A stretch of DNA of 64,000 nt. It comes from Sistotremastrum niveocremeum HHB9708. Taxonomy: Eukaryota > Basidiomycota > Agaricomycetes > Sistotremastrales > Sistotremastraceae. The notes under the pieces are model-generated. The model saw only the letters and a program-made list of their open reading frames with translations, made no database searches and was not told the DNA's origin. The stretch is taken from contig KV419401.1 of assembly GCA_001630475.1 (NCBI GenBank), forward strand, positions 434,001 to 498,000, written 5' to 3'. Both the position numbers and the translations under genes were made by a program. The first letter of the stretch is position 1; each line of letters opens with the position of its first letter. This document shows, piece by piece, positions 49,236 through 61,276 of this stretch.

Positions 49236-51538
49236 ATGACCCTCACAAGCCTCGCTGTGGCTCTTTTCGCTATCCTGAGCACCGTCGCTATTTTAAAGCG
49301 AATTAGGGAGGTCATACGATTAAAAAACAGTATCAAGTGAGTCTGAGCCGTGAGTCGATCATCACGGTTGTGCTAAATTTGCCTTTTTCCCGGCTCGCCT
49401 AGGGGAATCCCTGTCAGGATCGTCTTGTTGAGCTATAGGCGAACTATTGCCAACATCCTATATATTCCGTATATATGTCTCGGGATCAACTATCCATGGA
49501 TCCATAAATTCGATGGTATGACCAGTTTGTCTTGTCTGTTCGTACGCTTGTCTAAAATGACTTTTGGATAAGACTACGAAAGGAACGGCTGTACCGCTCA
49601 TGTCATTGTATCTGTAACACCATGCCATGCCACCTTATATGTGGCCGACACCGAAGCTATCAAGGAAATCTCAACGTATCGCCCAAAGTTTCCTAAACGT
49701 ACTGAGACGTATCGCTCCATGGGCTTGTTCGGACAGGTTGGCTTTCTCTACGACTGAAGTGAACGAAAGGCTTAGTCGATGACTACAGAATATTGTTGTG
49801 TCAGAGGGAGAAGAGTGGAAGAGACAGCGGAAGATCGCGGCTCCTGCTTTCTCCGAGGTATTGTTTGATTCATTCTATCATCAGCACATGGCTTGATTTG
49901 CGCCTCGCAGAAAAATAATAAGCTCGTCTGTACCGCCACTGTCAATATCATCAATGAGCTATTCCAGAATATCTGGGGAGATAAACAAGAAATCATCGTC
50001 GAACATGGTGCCCACCTTACGATCCCTGTACGAGTCACTCATGTTCAAAACACCGCCGACCTGACATATCCCTTTCAAAGATAGCTCTGATGGTGCTCAG
50101 CGTAGCAGGCTTCGGCAATCCCATGACATGGGAAGCCGACACAACACCACCTCCAGGCCACAAACTGACCTTCGCCCAATGTCTTCATTCAGTAACAAAC
50201 GATGTCATACTCAATCTGACGGTTCCAACCTGGGCATTGGGTCTAACAGAGCGTCTCCGCACACTGAGAACTGCAAATAAGGAATTGAAGGAATTTATTT
50301 TGGCTGTTGTTGAGGAGAGGAGGACAAAGCAGAAACATGACGATCGTTGGGATTTGCTGACGAATTTGATCGATGCGAGTGAAGCCGATGATAATGAGTA
50401 TGCGAAGCTGTCTAATTCTGAACTTGTCGGGTATGTCAACAATCCTGCTTTATTGATCGAGTGCTGATCCCGATGCCTTGTGCATAGGAATATTTTCGTG
50501 TATCTCGTCGCGGGCCACGAGGTGTGTTTCACTTCACTTGAAATTTGTGTTGCTGACGAAAAGTAGACTACTGCCCATGGATTATGTTACACTCTCGGCT
50601 TGCTAGCATTGCACCCAGAGGAGCAGGAGAAATTGCATGATCACATCAAATCGGTACTTGGAGATCGAGATCCCGTGAGTTTGCGACCTTTTCCCTGCAC
50701 GATTCGAGTACTGATGCCTCTGATAGGTCTACGAGGATCTTAATTCTCTTCCGCGGGTGCTAGCGTAGGTCCTGTATGCTTCTTCATCGCTCCAATGTCT
50801 AATTCCAGATCCAGATGTTTCTATGAGTCTATCAGATTATTCCAACCCGTACGCATACTTGGCCCGATGGAATGCACGTTCTAATAATTAGTAGGCTATC
50901 GTCATCCCCCGCGTAGCAGCTCAAGACACAACTTTCCACGTCTCCAGCACTAAAGACGACGACGACACAACAACAGCCGTGACAGTTCCCAAAGGTTCAG
51001 ACATCTTAGCTCACTCCGTCGGGCTTCACTACAATCGTATGCATTTTTTGTGAGACCTGACCAGCGTCGGCTTATATGTTGTATAGCGAAAATCTGGCCT
51101 GAACCTGAGAAATTCAAGCCTGAGAGATTTTTAGGAGCTTGGAATCGAGATGCGTTCTTCTCATTTTCGTCAGGACCTCGGTACGTCCCGTATTTGATAC
51201 CTCAAATATGGCGACTGATATAAGTATTCACCAGAGCCTGCATCGGTCGAAAGTCAGCATCTCCATGAATCACTCTTCGCAATTCTCTAACTCGTAAATA
51301 GATTCGGCGAGACGGAAGCCGTCACAGTGCTAGCGATGTTGATCTCGCGGTACAAAGTGGAGATCAAGCCTGAACCCCAATTTGCAAATGAGAGCTTCAA
51401 CGAAAGATATAACCGTATCTTCAAATCGAACAGTATGGTAACTTTGACGTGAGTAACAGCCTTCGTCCAATCGCAGGATATTCAATAATCGTCTGATTTA
51501 GCCCGGATCTTGTGCCTTTGGTGTTCAAACGTCGTTGA
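49236..51538 (+). CDS. cytochrome P450 monooxygenase
   Basis: About 15 short exons. The N-terminal exon is a membrane anchor (TLTSLAVALFAILSTVAIL). Family marks in order: EEWKRQRKIAAPAFSE (helix C, WxxxRK), FVYLVAGHETTAHG (helix I oxygen-binding motif), YESIRLFQP (ExxR), FKPERF (PERF) and the heme loop FSSGPRACIGRKFGETEAV with the proximal Cys. The last exon ends PDLVPLVFKRR. All key motifs are present after splicing, so the gene looks intact. Introns fall inside the heme region (before and after ACIGRK). Anchored in the endoplasmic reticulum with a CPR reductase partner; substrate unknown. Its stop is about 80 bases from that of the convergent GAR transformylase. Confidence 0.88.
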
Positions 51539-51620
51539 ACCATGGGACTGACACCACTTTGGACTTCATATAAGACCTTTCCCTATGTATACGGCGCCAC
51601 GGTGCCGCGAGTGTAATTTT

Positions 51621-52481
51621 TTAGATTGTAGTTATTCCCTCCTGTTGTAATAGATTGTAGACCTTGATATATGAATAAGTTGATTTTACTGTAGGTATAT
51701 TCAGCTGCTGCGAAATAATCCGATCCAAGAGAATACGTACCTGCTGTAACCCATCCAACACAATCCCAGTAGCTTTCACAATGACCTCCCATTCAATCTT
51801 GTGCAGTCGATCCTCCAGCTCTTCTAGTGTCTCGCCCTCCTTTATCTCAATCTCTCGTACCAGAACAGGTTCGCCTCGGTCGACCTCCTTAATGACTCGA
51901 TGAACCATGACTCCCGTTTTTGTGATTTCTCCTTTCTGATAGGCTTCATATGCTCTCTCCAGTGCATTCGCGCCATCGAATGCACCAGGCAACGCAGGAT
52001 GCAGGTTAATAACCGGTATACCACCCTCCTTCACCTCGAACGACTCTCCTTCCCCTTCCCCCGACTCTAACTTCCGTTCCCCAGAAACAACATCCAAAAA
52101 CCCCTCACTCATAACATGCATCCACCCCGCCAACACCACTAAATCCGGTTTCTCTCTCACCACAATCTTAGCAACTTCGACATCGTAGTCCGTTCTTGTC
52201 TTTCCGGGGTTCGCTTTCAGATAGGGTTGGAGAGCGAGATATGCAGTTGGTATATTATGCTTTTGTGCACGGGTTAGACCGTATGCTGCTTTTCGATTTG
52301 AGAGGACGAGGACGATGCGGGTGTTTGGGATGGTTGGAGGAGTGGATTCACAGGCGTCGATGAGGGCTTGGAGATTGGTACCTAGCTACGAAATTAGTCG
52401 ATTGGTATATAAATGTTGGTAATGAAGGGTACCAGAGCCTGAGATTAGGACGACGAGCTTTCGTGGTTGTGTTTCTGACAT
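51621..52481 (-). CDS. phosphoribosylglycinamide formyltransferase (GAR transformylase)
   Basis: Three exons, complement(join(51621..51662,51741..52381,52433..52481)), 243 residues. Transfers a formyl group from 10-formyltetrahydrofolate to GAR in de novo purine synthesis. Marks: KLVVLISGSGTNLQALIDA (phosphate-binding N-terminus, split by the first intron), LVLSNRKAAYGL, PDLVVLAGWMHVMS, IPVINLHPALPGAFDG (active-site Asn and His) and GVMVHRVIKEVDRGEPV with the catalytic Asp. It is a monofunctional small form, as in yeast ADE8. An acidic insert of about 20 residues precedes the NLHP motif. The last intron (78 nt) is a multiple of three without a stop, so a retained-intron product would stay in frame. 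Housekeeping gene. Confidence 0.92.
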
Positions 52482-52639
52482 GGCAAAGTTTTTGAGGAAG
52501 GTGTCGGAAATCGGAGATCGAGATAAAGGAGATCAATATAGGCGCCGAGTCTTCAGACGACGTGTAAATCGGTTCGAAGCGAAATATATATATTGGATGG
52601 TAGGTATACATAAATGGGTAATAAAAACGGATAGACTTC

Positions 52640-53775
52640 TCATGCGCATGGGAAAGCACTATCTCCTGCAATGAAAATGCTGTTGTATGGGCCATCATGA
52701 TTCGCCTCGGTACCATCAAAGATGTTCGGCACGTCGCCGACAATGCAAGATGTCGATGGGTTGTCCTGGCCTGTAGACATACAATCAGCAAGGCATTTCG
52801 TGGACGGAAATGAGGGAAACGAACCTGGACATGCGCTCCACGATCCATCGGCATTGATATGGACTTCGCCAGAGGGATGGTGGAAGCCTAGGAACATACC
52901 AGGGACAATGGGAATGGGATCTTTCTGATCGTTGACGTGTGTGAGGTGGAGATTCGCATCGACGTAGTTGGCGAATGCTTGATTGCCGACCTGATCATAA
53001 TATGTCAGTCTCTCCTCCTTACCTATAATTAAATTAAGAAATGGACGTACTCGAGGAAGACCGTATACGATGGTAGTAAACGTCGTCGATTTAGGAAGAT
53101 GAAGTGGAAGATACACCGAATCTAAAAGCGAAAGCGCAGCTCCGAGCGAATGGCCCGTTAAGAGGACTTTAGTAGTCCCAAATTTCGAGAGACCACTCTG
53201 GACGGCTGCAAGGATCGTTGTGGCCGTGTCGGCTTGCTCTTCGGCGAATCCGTCGTGGACTTCGACGGAGGAGGATATTCCGGGGAAGAGCGTTGGATCG
53301 AGGGTTTCGAGTTCGAATTTGGCATCTGTTAGATCAGCTTCACTGCAGTCATCATATTAGTCAAACGTATTACTAGGGAGATGGTGAAGACTGACAATTC
53401 TGAGGTGTCGGTTCCCTGGTGTGCCACTACGATGCTGTTGGAAGCTTTATCAAATCCAACATACCCTACAAAAATGTCAATTCCCGATTTCAGCGCATGT
53501 ATACATGAATGCTTACAAAATTGGACGTCGTCCCCATCTCCGCCAGCAGCAATCGGTTGAAAGTCCGGATTCTTCTGACAATTCTCCCCACAGGACCAAT
53601 TGATAGTTGTAGCAGGAGAACAATAAGCAGCGGCCGAAAAGAAAGTGGTAGATTGGAACGTCGCAATCTGGCTTGAGCTGAGTGTGGGGATGGTTTGGCG
53701 TTTCGAAGGAGCTGGGGATGCCTGAACCAACGAAACGGCTCCGAGGACTAGAGCCAAAGAAAGTGAGAGGACCAT
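52640..53775 (-). CDS. secreted class 3 lipase, copy 2
   Basis: Five exons: complement(join(52640..52770,52825..52990,53051..53342,53396..53465,53517..53775)), 305 residues. I chose the ATG at 53775, which opens the signal peptide MVLSLSLALVLGAVSLVQA; the frame upstream runs into promoter sequence. Marks: FFSAAAYCSP, SIVVAHQGTD, LLTGHSLGAALSLL (nucleophile Ser), NDQKDPIPIVP (Asp) and HHPSGEVHI (His). Secreted acylglycerol or ester hydrolase. Exons 1-3 have exactly the lengths of lipase 1 (259, 70, 292 nt); the last exon of lipase 1 is split here by an extra intron (52771..52824). Stop codon about 160 bases from the start of the GAR transformylase gene. Confidence 0.93.
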
Positions 53776-55104
53776 GAATATGGAGGTAGGTATGAGGTAA
53801 ACGGGGGACCTGGATGGCAAAGTAAGTGGCTGAGACACTCCTCGACTGACCAAGGCAAGGAGTCGGCTTACCTGCCCTTTGTGTTTATATAGAGTTCGCG
53901 TTCAACATGGCATGCTCAATGGGACGAACGTTGCATAGCCGATGTCATTTCGAATTTGGCAGCGGTATGGCTGAGAGCGAGAAGGAAGCAGATGGACGAG
54001 CATCGATCTCAAAATCAATGTAGCCGGATACTTTGGTTCCGAGACCCGTTTCCATCAAAGCGTGATCTGAGACAACAGAGCATCGACAGTTACATCTAAC
54101 AGAACGTGTGCGACGTTGAATATGTCGTCAGGATGTCATTTGTCCATCTCGCTCGCCAGATGGCCCAAAGACTCGAAAATGGTGACCGCTTGGATCGTTG
54201 TCGGAGTTGCCATCAGAGGCGTCCCGGGGCGAGCTGGTGCAGCCACCAGCAACTCCACAGCGATGCTGCTTCATCTACGTCCAACCGCCGCCGGCTAGCA
54301 TATCGCCATATGCACAGACAATCTATATCCCTTCAGTTGCTCTGAGAAGAAGCTCAGACGACGAACGACACTGGGAAGACGGCTTACCACATGATCAGCA
54401 TCGAATCAATCGCGCCAATTATTCTCCTCAACAGTTCTGTGGTATGACCTTCGACATAGGCACGTGTACTGCTTCCCTTGTGATTTTTCTCCACCATTCC
54501 TTGTGCTCGCGGGCGAACAACGACTGAAATGGACAGAGAATAGACCTCGTGCTGCGAAATTCGAAGAATATCGCTCTATTTTTGTCGGTCGTGTCAAACG
54601 TTCGCTGCGATGCCGTATCTTGTCATCGCGGCCATATGGCGTCGAGAGGGCGTGGATTTGACTACGGAGATCTTCACAAGATAGACATCCGCTGCGAAGT
54701 TCATGGAGGTTGATCTCACGTTAGACGCCATGCATGGTCGCCAATTTCGTTTGGATGGATATCGATGAATCACCAGACTGACAAGCCACAAATAAAGGCT
54801 TTCTGATCTCTTCAGGACTATTGACACCATCTGGATTGTGTATAATGTTGATAGTAGATGCGTTGCATTTACCGGCGTCATATACTAGTTCACTACCGCC
54901 ACGATCTATTATACTGTAGGCTCACGGAACACGTCAATGCCACCATTCTCAAGCATATTCACAACAGCATACATGAACTACACTAGTATTCGTATCTGCT
55001 GTAACAATCGAGGCGGTGCAGCGTAGAACATCCAGGGTTGATGGACTCGGCTGGCTGTGTTCATTCTGGCCTCTGCTAGGACTTATCCTCTCGAGGCTCG
55101 AGCC
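53776..55104. other. intergenic region between lipase 2 and DUF6535 copy 3
   Basis: About 1.33 kb. A TATA-like TTTATATA near 53884-53891 (minus strand TATATAAA) lies about 110 bases upstream of lipase 2. A plus-strand stretch at 54250-54480 reads like protein (IYVQPPPASISPYAQTIYIP then SDDERHWEDG), but it has no ATG or clear splice partners, so I do not call a gene. Confidence 0.35.
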
Positions 55105-57423
55105 ATGTCGACGGCGCCCCTGACAGAACATGAAGACCAGGCTGAAGCAGCACCAGTGCCACCCCCACCGACTGCTGATCACTTCGATACACCTTTGTTC
55201 AACCGTCTTCTCGGTTTGATCGAGAATTTGAATACCACGATGGACGAACAGAAACGAGCAATTCAGCATCAGGCCACGAAGCTGGATGCTTTAGTTGACG
55301 ATGCGTTGAAGGGTGAGTTGTGGTCTAGGACACCACGTTGAGCTGAGGCTGATGTTGACGCTTTCAGACGACCAGCCGTACAATACGGAAAAGGACCCAG
55401 AAAAGGCTGTGAAGAACGAGCAGATGTGGAGTGGAGTGTACGAGATTGCTACTGCTAAGATGAAGGAGGAGGCAGACGAGTGGAAGGGATTGATGGACGT
55501 CTCGCTAGTATTTGTGAGTGTTCTACAGAGGGCCGAATGCTGCTTCGAATGGTGGTAACTGAAGCCTATCTAGATCGCTATTTTCTTGGCCGTGCTCACG
55601 GCTTTCCTCGTCCCAGCTGCTCAAAGCCTTTCTCCTAACTCGACTGGCGCCCCCAATAATGCAACTTCTCCACCCCCTCCATTACCTCCACATTCTGATG
55701 AGAATGTATGCGCGTTGTATTACCTCGCATTAATCATGGCCGTACGTGATATTCCTCTCAATCATACTTGTATCCTAACGCCGGTATCCAGATGTGCAAT
55801 GCAGTACTATGTGTACTTGGTCGACAGTGGGTCGGAAAATTGCTCAGTCGTCCTGTCGGAAATTCCCATCTAGAGAGAACGATGCGACACGAGGAACGAA
55901 AGAGATTAGCCTACGGATGGATCAGGCCTTTGGTTGCGATCCTCTACTGGTCGCTTCTCCTCTCCATCGGCTTATTCATTGCCGGCCTTCTCTACCAGCT
56001 TCGCAATCTCTCAACTTCCTTTGAAGAGACCGCCATGACTCTTCAGGCGACGTGGGGCCTGGGAATTGTTCTCGTCGCAGGTATCATTGCGACAATCACT
56101 GCCACCACGGTTCATGCGGTTCGGTTCGAATGTTCACCATTTGAAGGCTTATTTAGCAAGTTCATCGTCAAAGTCATGGCGCTGCTCGCGCAAAGGATTT
56201 CGTGGTTCACAGCCTGGAGAAGATCCTTTCATTGGGACTCGTCCAAACTGTTCCAGACCTATGTAGGTCTGATTGCGGAAGCCCATGATCCCAAGTTATT
56301 GGACCGGGCTGTCCCGTCGTTCACGTACTCCGCGTGGTTGGCCCATGGCGGAAAATCGGTCAGCCTCCTCAGGAGGGCTTACGATCGATTAATGGCCACA
56401 GATACGTCTGTCAGGGTCCGAGAATCAGTGAAGGCACAAATATCCCACTTTGCCGAATACTGCCGAGAGAACTCCTGGGATGACACCGTCAAAGAAACCC
56501 TCGTGGGCAACACCTTAATTCAAGAGTTTCTTATCAGTAACTGTTCATTTCCTACCGACTTCGTAGCTTGCACTACGTTCTTGGCGCTCAAGGAGAACAA
56601 TGAAGATCTCCATGATCTCGAAGAGCTTTCGTACAAGGGGGGCATCGCCAGAATCCTCTGTACTTACGACCAAGATGTGCCATTAGGGGATCGTGAAGTC
56701 CTCTTTCTCCATGCAGTCGAAGCTTTTGAGCGTTTTGAGACTGACGACGTGAAGGAGACACTCTCGGGTGTCGAGCCCCTCTCAGTCATCAGATCTTTTA
56801 TGCGTGGACCCAACACATACATTCCCTTCTGGTTCATCACGGACATCATCCCCCGTTGCGATCAAGAAATCATCTCATGCATAAACGATTCCCTCAGAAA
56901 TCCCCCAAGCAACATTAATCGATATGTTGTAATATCGATCATCTATGTCCTCGCTGCCACCCGCAAGGTCTCGTTACCTTTGGACGTTGATCTATCACCT
57001 TTCATCGAGTGTATATGTCAACAATCTGTGCCCAGCTTCTGGGTGGCAATTCGGGATTATATTTTAGATTATGCTGAAGCATTGGATTTGGCGTCCTCGT
57101 TCATGCCCGTCGCCATGCTCGAATTTCTCCAGCTATGCGCACAAGAAACCGACGAAGAACCCCTCGAATCAGATACTCCGGATGCTCGAGCAAATGCTCG
57201 TACCCGAGCGAAAGCGATTCTCGAGAGACACCTTCCTTCCGTCATCCCATTACCTCCATCTCCCCAATCATCGCGCGCGTCATTCATTGACATTTTGGAG
57301 TCAGACGATAACAAATTGTCTCCTCCTGTTGATCATCCTCGACGCTACCGAACTCTTATGACCATGGCCCACCAGGCGTTCTTCGAGCGCAATGAAACTC
57401 CCCCTAAGCGCACCTCTCGGTAG
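55105..57423 (+). CDS. DUF6535 domain membrane protein, copy 3
   Basis: Four exons: join(55105..55312,55368..55513,55574..55741,55792..57423), 717 residues, complete. It starts MSTAPLTEHEDQAEAAPVPP. Exon 1 ends in TKLDALVDDALKG. The second exon carries NEQMWSGVYEIATAKMKEEA, shared almost unchanged with copy 2. Hydrophobic segments: AIFLAVLTAFLVPAAQ, VCALYYLALIMAV, AILYWSLLLSIGLFIAGLLY and GIVLVAGIIATITATTVHAV. The long C-terminal part is soluble and helical, and ends in a Pro/Ser/Arg-rich tail longer than in copy 2. Exons 1 and 2 have the same lengths as in copy 2 (208 and 146 nt). Function unknown; the family is expanded in mushrooms. Confidence 0.9.
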
Positions 57424-57843
57424 CGGTCGAGCATCCGTCTCAGCACTCATGTGCTGCCTAGTGGAATGGGCAGAGGGATATCGCCGAGTTCACATCCTCC
57501 GCGATACATGCACGATCTTGATTTAATCGCTTGTCCCGACGTGTTCTGTACCCGCGCGTATATTTGACGACAACCGTGTTATCAGTCAATGGCATCGCAG
57601 AAGCGCAGAAAACAAGTACCGCGGCTGGCTTTTATGTGAACTACAATAGCGTCCGAAAGGAGGCGTAATAAAACAACGATAAGTAGTGTAGTGACTGCTA
57701 GGATGTAACCAAGCGTCATGATGGCAATCAGGGCGCCGTAGCATCGTCTGTGGCTGTACAGCCGTAAGGTATATGTACGTAGAGTCCAGTAATAAAAATC
57801 GCTATAAAAACCAACAAAGGTTCTGCATGTCCCGGCAGCTGGA
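57424..57843. other. convergent intergenic region
   Basis: About 420 bases between two stop codons (DUF6535 copy 3 and C2-NACHT gene 1). AT-rich tracts near 57780-57815 may serve 3'-end formation. No gene seen. Confidence 0.4.
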
Positions 57844-60843
57844 CTAGGCGGTTACGATACCCTGAATAGGAACGGGAAAGACAATCGGTTCTGGTAAGGA
57901 TAACACCGTGTCGTTGATTTGATGGTGATCAATAAACTCCTGCAGACGCTCTCCACTGCCAAGAACCACAGCATGATCGGTCATCAACGGCGTATTCGCC
58001 TGGTCCCAAGAGATCATATGAGTGACCAAAGCGCGCACTTCTGCCAATTTTCGCATGTGGTTGAGAATACGTAGCCATCGAAGTTGATTGTGATCAGTGG
58101 ACGACCATTTGACAAGCTCTTGCTCAACTTCTTTATCATATATGGTCTCCTTGAGATGATATCCCCAGAAGCGACAAGCATATCGCAGATGACTCCGGAG
58201 GTCATCCACTGGAGGGTGGCCATTGGCGATCGGCCGAGCGCTCATGGCTTGAAGAGTTGCGCATGTTAATTGATGGTGTTGGGTGGCTTTGTCGATGTGA
58301 TAGATCTTACTGCGTCCCTTGTCCAGCACGAAGGTGCGTAACGAAGAGTGGAATGGCTCAAGTTTCGCAGAAGGTTCGAACGTCCCGATAAAGAGAGGAC
58401 CCAGAAAGTCGAGAAGAGCATGGGGGAATTGATCCTTCGGGATGAGAGCGATTAGACCCTCCGTGTCGAGCGGATCGAATAAGGTCATGATTCTGCCCAT
58501 GATGAGGCGATAGCGGGCGAGACGTGGATCATCGACCGTCAATCGGAATATGTGGTCAAAGATGGCTCGATATCTTTGGGAAAGTTTCAAGATCCCATTC
58601 CAATCGTCCAAGCTCTTCATATAGGTCCAACGGTCACACAAAGTTTCGCCGGCAGCATCCGCTAGAATGTAATCGCAGGCTGCAGCAGCGTACCAGAAAT
58701 GACTTTCTGTTCGCTTGACCAGCGCTATAACATCTTCAGGAGTAAAATGCCCAGCGTCTATCTCCTCAGCCAGGCGACTGTTCACATAGGTGGTGACGTC
58801 ACGCATGGCTTCTGAGCTATCTAGGCTCTGCAGATCAAAGCTCTGCAAGTAACCGCATTTATCAAAAGCTGCCTTGATATCATGATCCGGCGTAGATGAG
58901 ATCAAGAAGCGAAAATTAGGCGGCAGTTCGCCGAGGCGCTTCGCTAAGATTTCGAAGAGCGTGTTTCTGGTAGGCCCTGTGGGTATCTTATCGAGACCGT
59001 CAATGACGATCAGGAACGGTCCGACAAATTGGACATCTGCGCTGGGAGCTTTGAAGAGTTCCTCAAACTGCCTTGTTATAGAGTCTGTCTGTCTCAGCTC
59101 TCGCTGGGTAGCTTTGTCGACGACTGATTTCCTGAATTGATCGATGAGGTTCGAAAGGCCCGTGACGACGTTCCGAACAACAAATTCAGCCGTCACTCGA
59201 GGTCCTCTCTTTTTATTTGCGTTCTCCAAATTCTCTGGAAAGAAGAAAGAGCATCCGAGACGTTTTGTCTGGTCAAAACGATGCGCGATTGAATGTGAGA
59301 TGGCCGATTTTCCCGATCCGGCTACGCCTCTCAGCCAGAAGATGCGTGGAACGCTGCCATCCGTGCTGATGGGCCGGTTTGCCCATCGCGCTATGTTGTC
59401 AATTACGCCTGTGCGCGTTTCGGGATGACATTGCTTTTCCGTCTGGAAGCTTGCATCAATGAAAGGAATGTCTTGCAAGACAATGTTCTCAACTGCGTAA
59501 TAGAAATGAGCGCGGAGAAGTGCATAAACTCAAAAGAACTGACAAGCTGACTGCTGCAGTTCCCACACCCTGATGACAACAATTTCGGTATTGATAGCTG
59601 CTGTTCCCAAGAACTCTGCTTTGAGGTTCTGAAAGCTATCTTGGAAGCTTTTGATATTCTTCTTGACGGTGCCGGATAGGTTCTTTACCGTGCGCACGGC
59701 TAATCGTAGAGTAAAGTTTAGACGACCGTGAGGTAAAGAGGGGGTGTTACATACCCAAACTTTTGTCCTTGGCATAATGCTGAATGAAGAATCCGCACTC
59801 CCGCGTTTGCTCGATCAGACGTCTGGCGACATCTTTATGAGCTTGGATTTCGTGCAGCGGCTCTGATGCCAAAAGAAAAGTGTAGACATCGTCCATGGTA
59901 TCGAGCAGCGAATTCACGTCGTCATCGATCTCTTTCTGGTTTTTGAGAACCTGTCGGATTCATTAGATCTTGGTCCCTTGATAGCAATGAAATATGATGT
60001 ACCTTGTAACCGAAAGACATGACACTCCATGCGATCTTAGCGTATGGATGGAGCTGAATATGTTGAGCTTATGCTGTCTCTCCTCTACTGAGAGTTGACT
60101 CACCTCTGATACTTTGTCTACCACTTCGACAAATGCTTGAATTTTGTCGAGGAAGGGATAGACAGCTTCATATATAGGCTGTGCATTGTCTCTAGCGCTG
60201 CTCAGAGTATCCACGACGTCGATGGTGGAAGGTAAAGCGTGACCCGAAATCTGATTAGCACGATCCCGCGCTTCTTGGGAAGCTATCCTCGCAGCTTCCA
60301 TGGAAGACACGATCGAGATTGTGACAGACATCGCGGCGTCTGGTGAGAAATCGGGAGCGGGTATCTTGAACGCTAGGACTGCACATAGAAGCGTCAATAG
60401 TGGAACTATAACTCGGACGGCATATGCTTACCTCTTATGCTCTGTTGATTGGGTGGAGAGAGGGAAGAGAGGGTTTGTGTCTGCTCGTATATGGGTTTGG
60501 TCCAGTGACCAATCGTCCTTTTCTGATGAATTCGAAAAGTGACTTCAAGCTGGTTTGTGTCTTGAGGCAGATCACTATGGGAGCCAGAAGTCGGATCCTG
60601 GACGAAACGGAGGAAACCCGCACGTACATGAAAAGAGAATCGCTCCATGAGAAAGACGAGTTAGAGACACACTCTGCGAGCCCTGTGCTACTGCTCGCGG
60701 GCCCGAGATTCACTTCCACGCTGTATTTCTTTTTCGTCGGAAAATGAAAGGCTCGAAGATCTATGTGCGTTAATACGGTGCGCCCTCCGTACACGTTCAG
60801 ACAAACTCACTCCAAATTCTGAGCTGACGACCTCCTTCAACAT
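57844..60843 (-). CDS. C2-NACHT STAND (NLR-like) protein, gene 1
   Basis: Exons complement(57844..59492, 59544..59699, 59755..59950, 60003..60053, 60104..60378, 60432..60574, 60628..60760) join in phase; a short first exon with the ATG at 60843 is tentative. The N-terminus looks like a C2 domain (KKKYSVEVNLG, SFSWSDSLF, LEVTFRIHQKRTIGHW). A helical region follows (LLDTMDDVYTFLLASEP, RRLIEQTRECGFFIQHYAK), as in the 'Goodbye'-like part of fungal STAND proteins. The NACHT domain has Walker A LRGVAGSGKSAISHSIA and Walker B FLIVIDGLDK. The C-terminus (PFHSSLRTFVLDKGRS and about 150 residues more) shows no WD40 or TPR repeat. By analogy with NLRs it may be an NTP-driven sensor of non-self or stress. 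Confidence 0.8.
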
Positions 60844-61276
60844 CGCGACGCCCTGAAGAGACTAGTCTGAAGACACCACACATTCACATGTCATTCATGC
60901 ATTGCCTGTCGAGCGATAATGCTCACCTTCCGTTGGCATTTTGGGATCCAGAAGGGCCAGAAACGGTGCTCATTGCTTGGAACAAATCGCAGGAAGGAAG
61001 GGGGGTTCAAGCTGGATCCTTGTGACCCATCGCGGGCAATGCGAAGTCGTCAAGTTACCCCACGTACCCCTGGTCTAGTGCTCTCCGAGATGTTCGTTTC
61101 TGCTAAAATGCCGCAACTGACGGAGACGGCGATATCGGTCAGTCGGAGTTCAATTCTAATCCCGTTTGTCACAGTCACGTCACGCGCTGAGTCACGCTAC
61201 CCTTGAACTCCTGTTCGAAGCTGTGCGATGCCTTAGAGCTCTGTCAGTCCTTTCACATCCCCTCTCCTTGGGCGAC
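60844..61276. promoter_or_regulatory. candidate bidirectional promoter of the C2-NACHT pair
   Basis: About 430 bases between the tentative starts of two divergent C2-NACHT genes. It holds only short unsupported frames. Shared regulation is inferred from the arrangement alone; no TATA box stands out. Confidence 0.4.

Noticed and set aside
54198-54661. Small gene with IYVQPPPASISPYAQ
   Set aside because: No ATG, no convincing introns and no recognisable family; left as unassigned sequence.
60406-60648. Separate small gene starting MERFSFHVRAG
   Set aside because: It is explained as part of C2-NACHT gene 1: a 53-nt intron (60575..60627) removes its N-terminal stretch and joins SFSWSDSLF to the C2 strand LEVTFRIHQKR.
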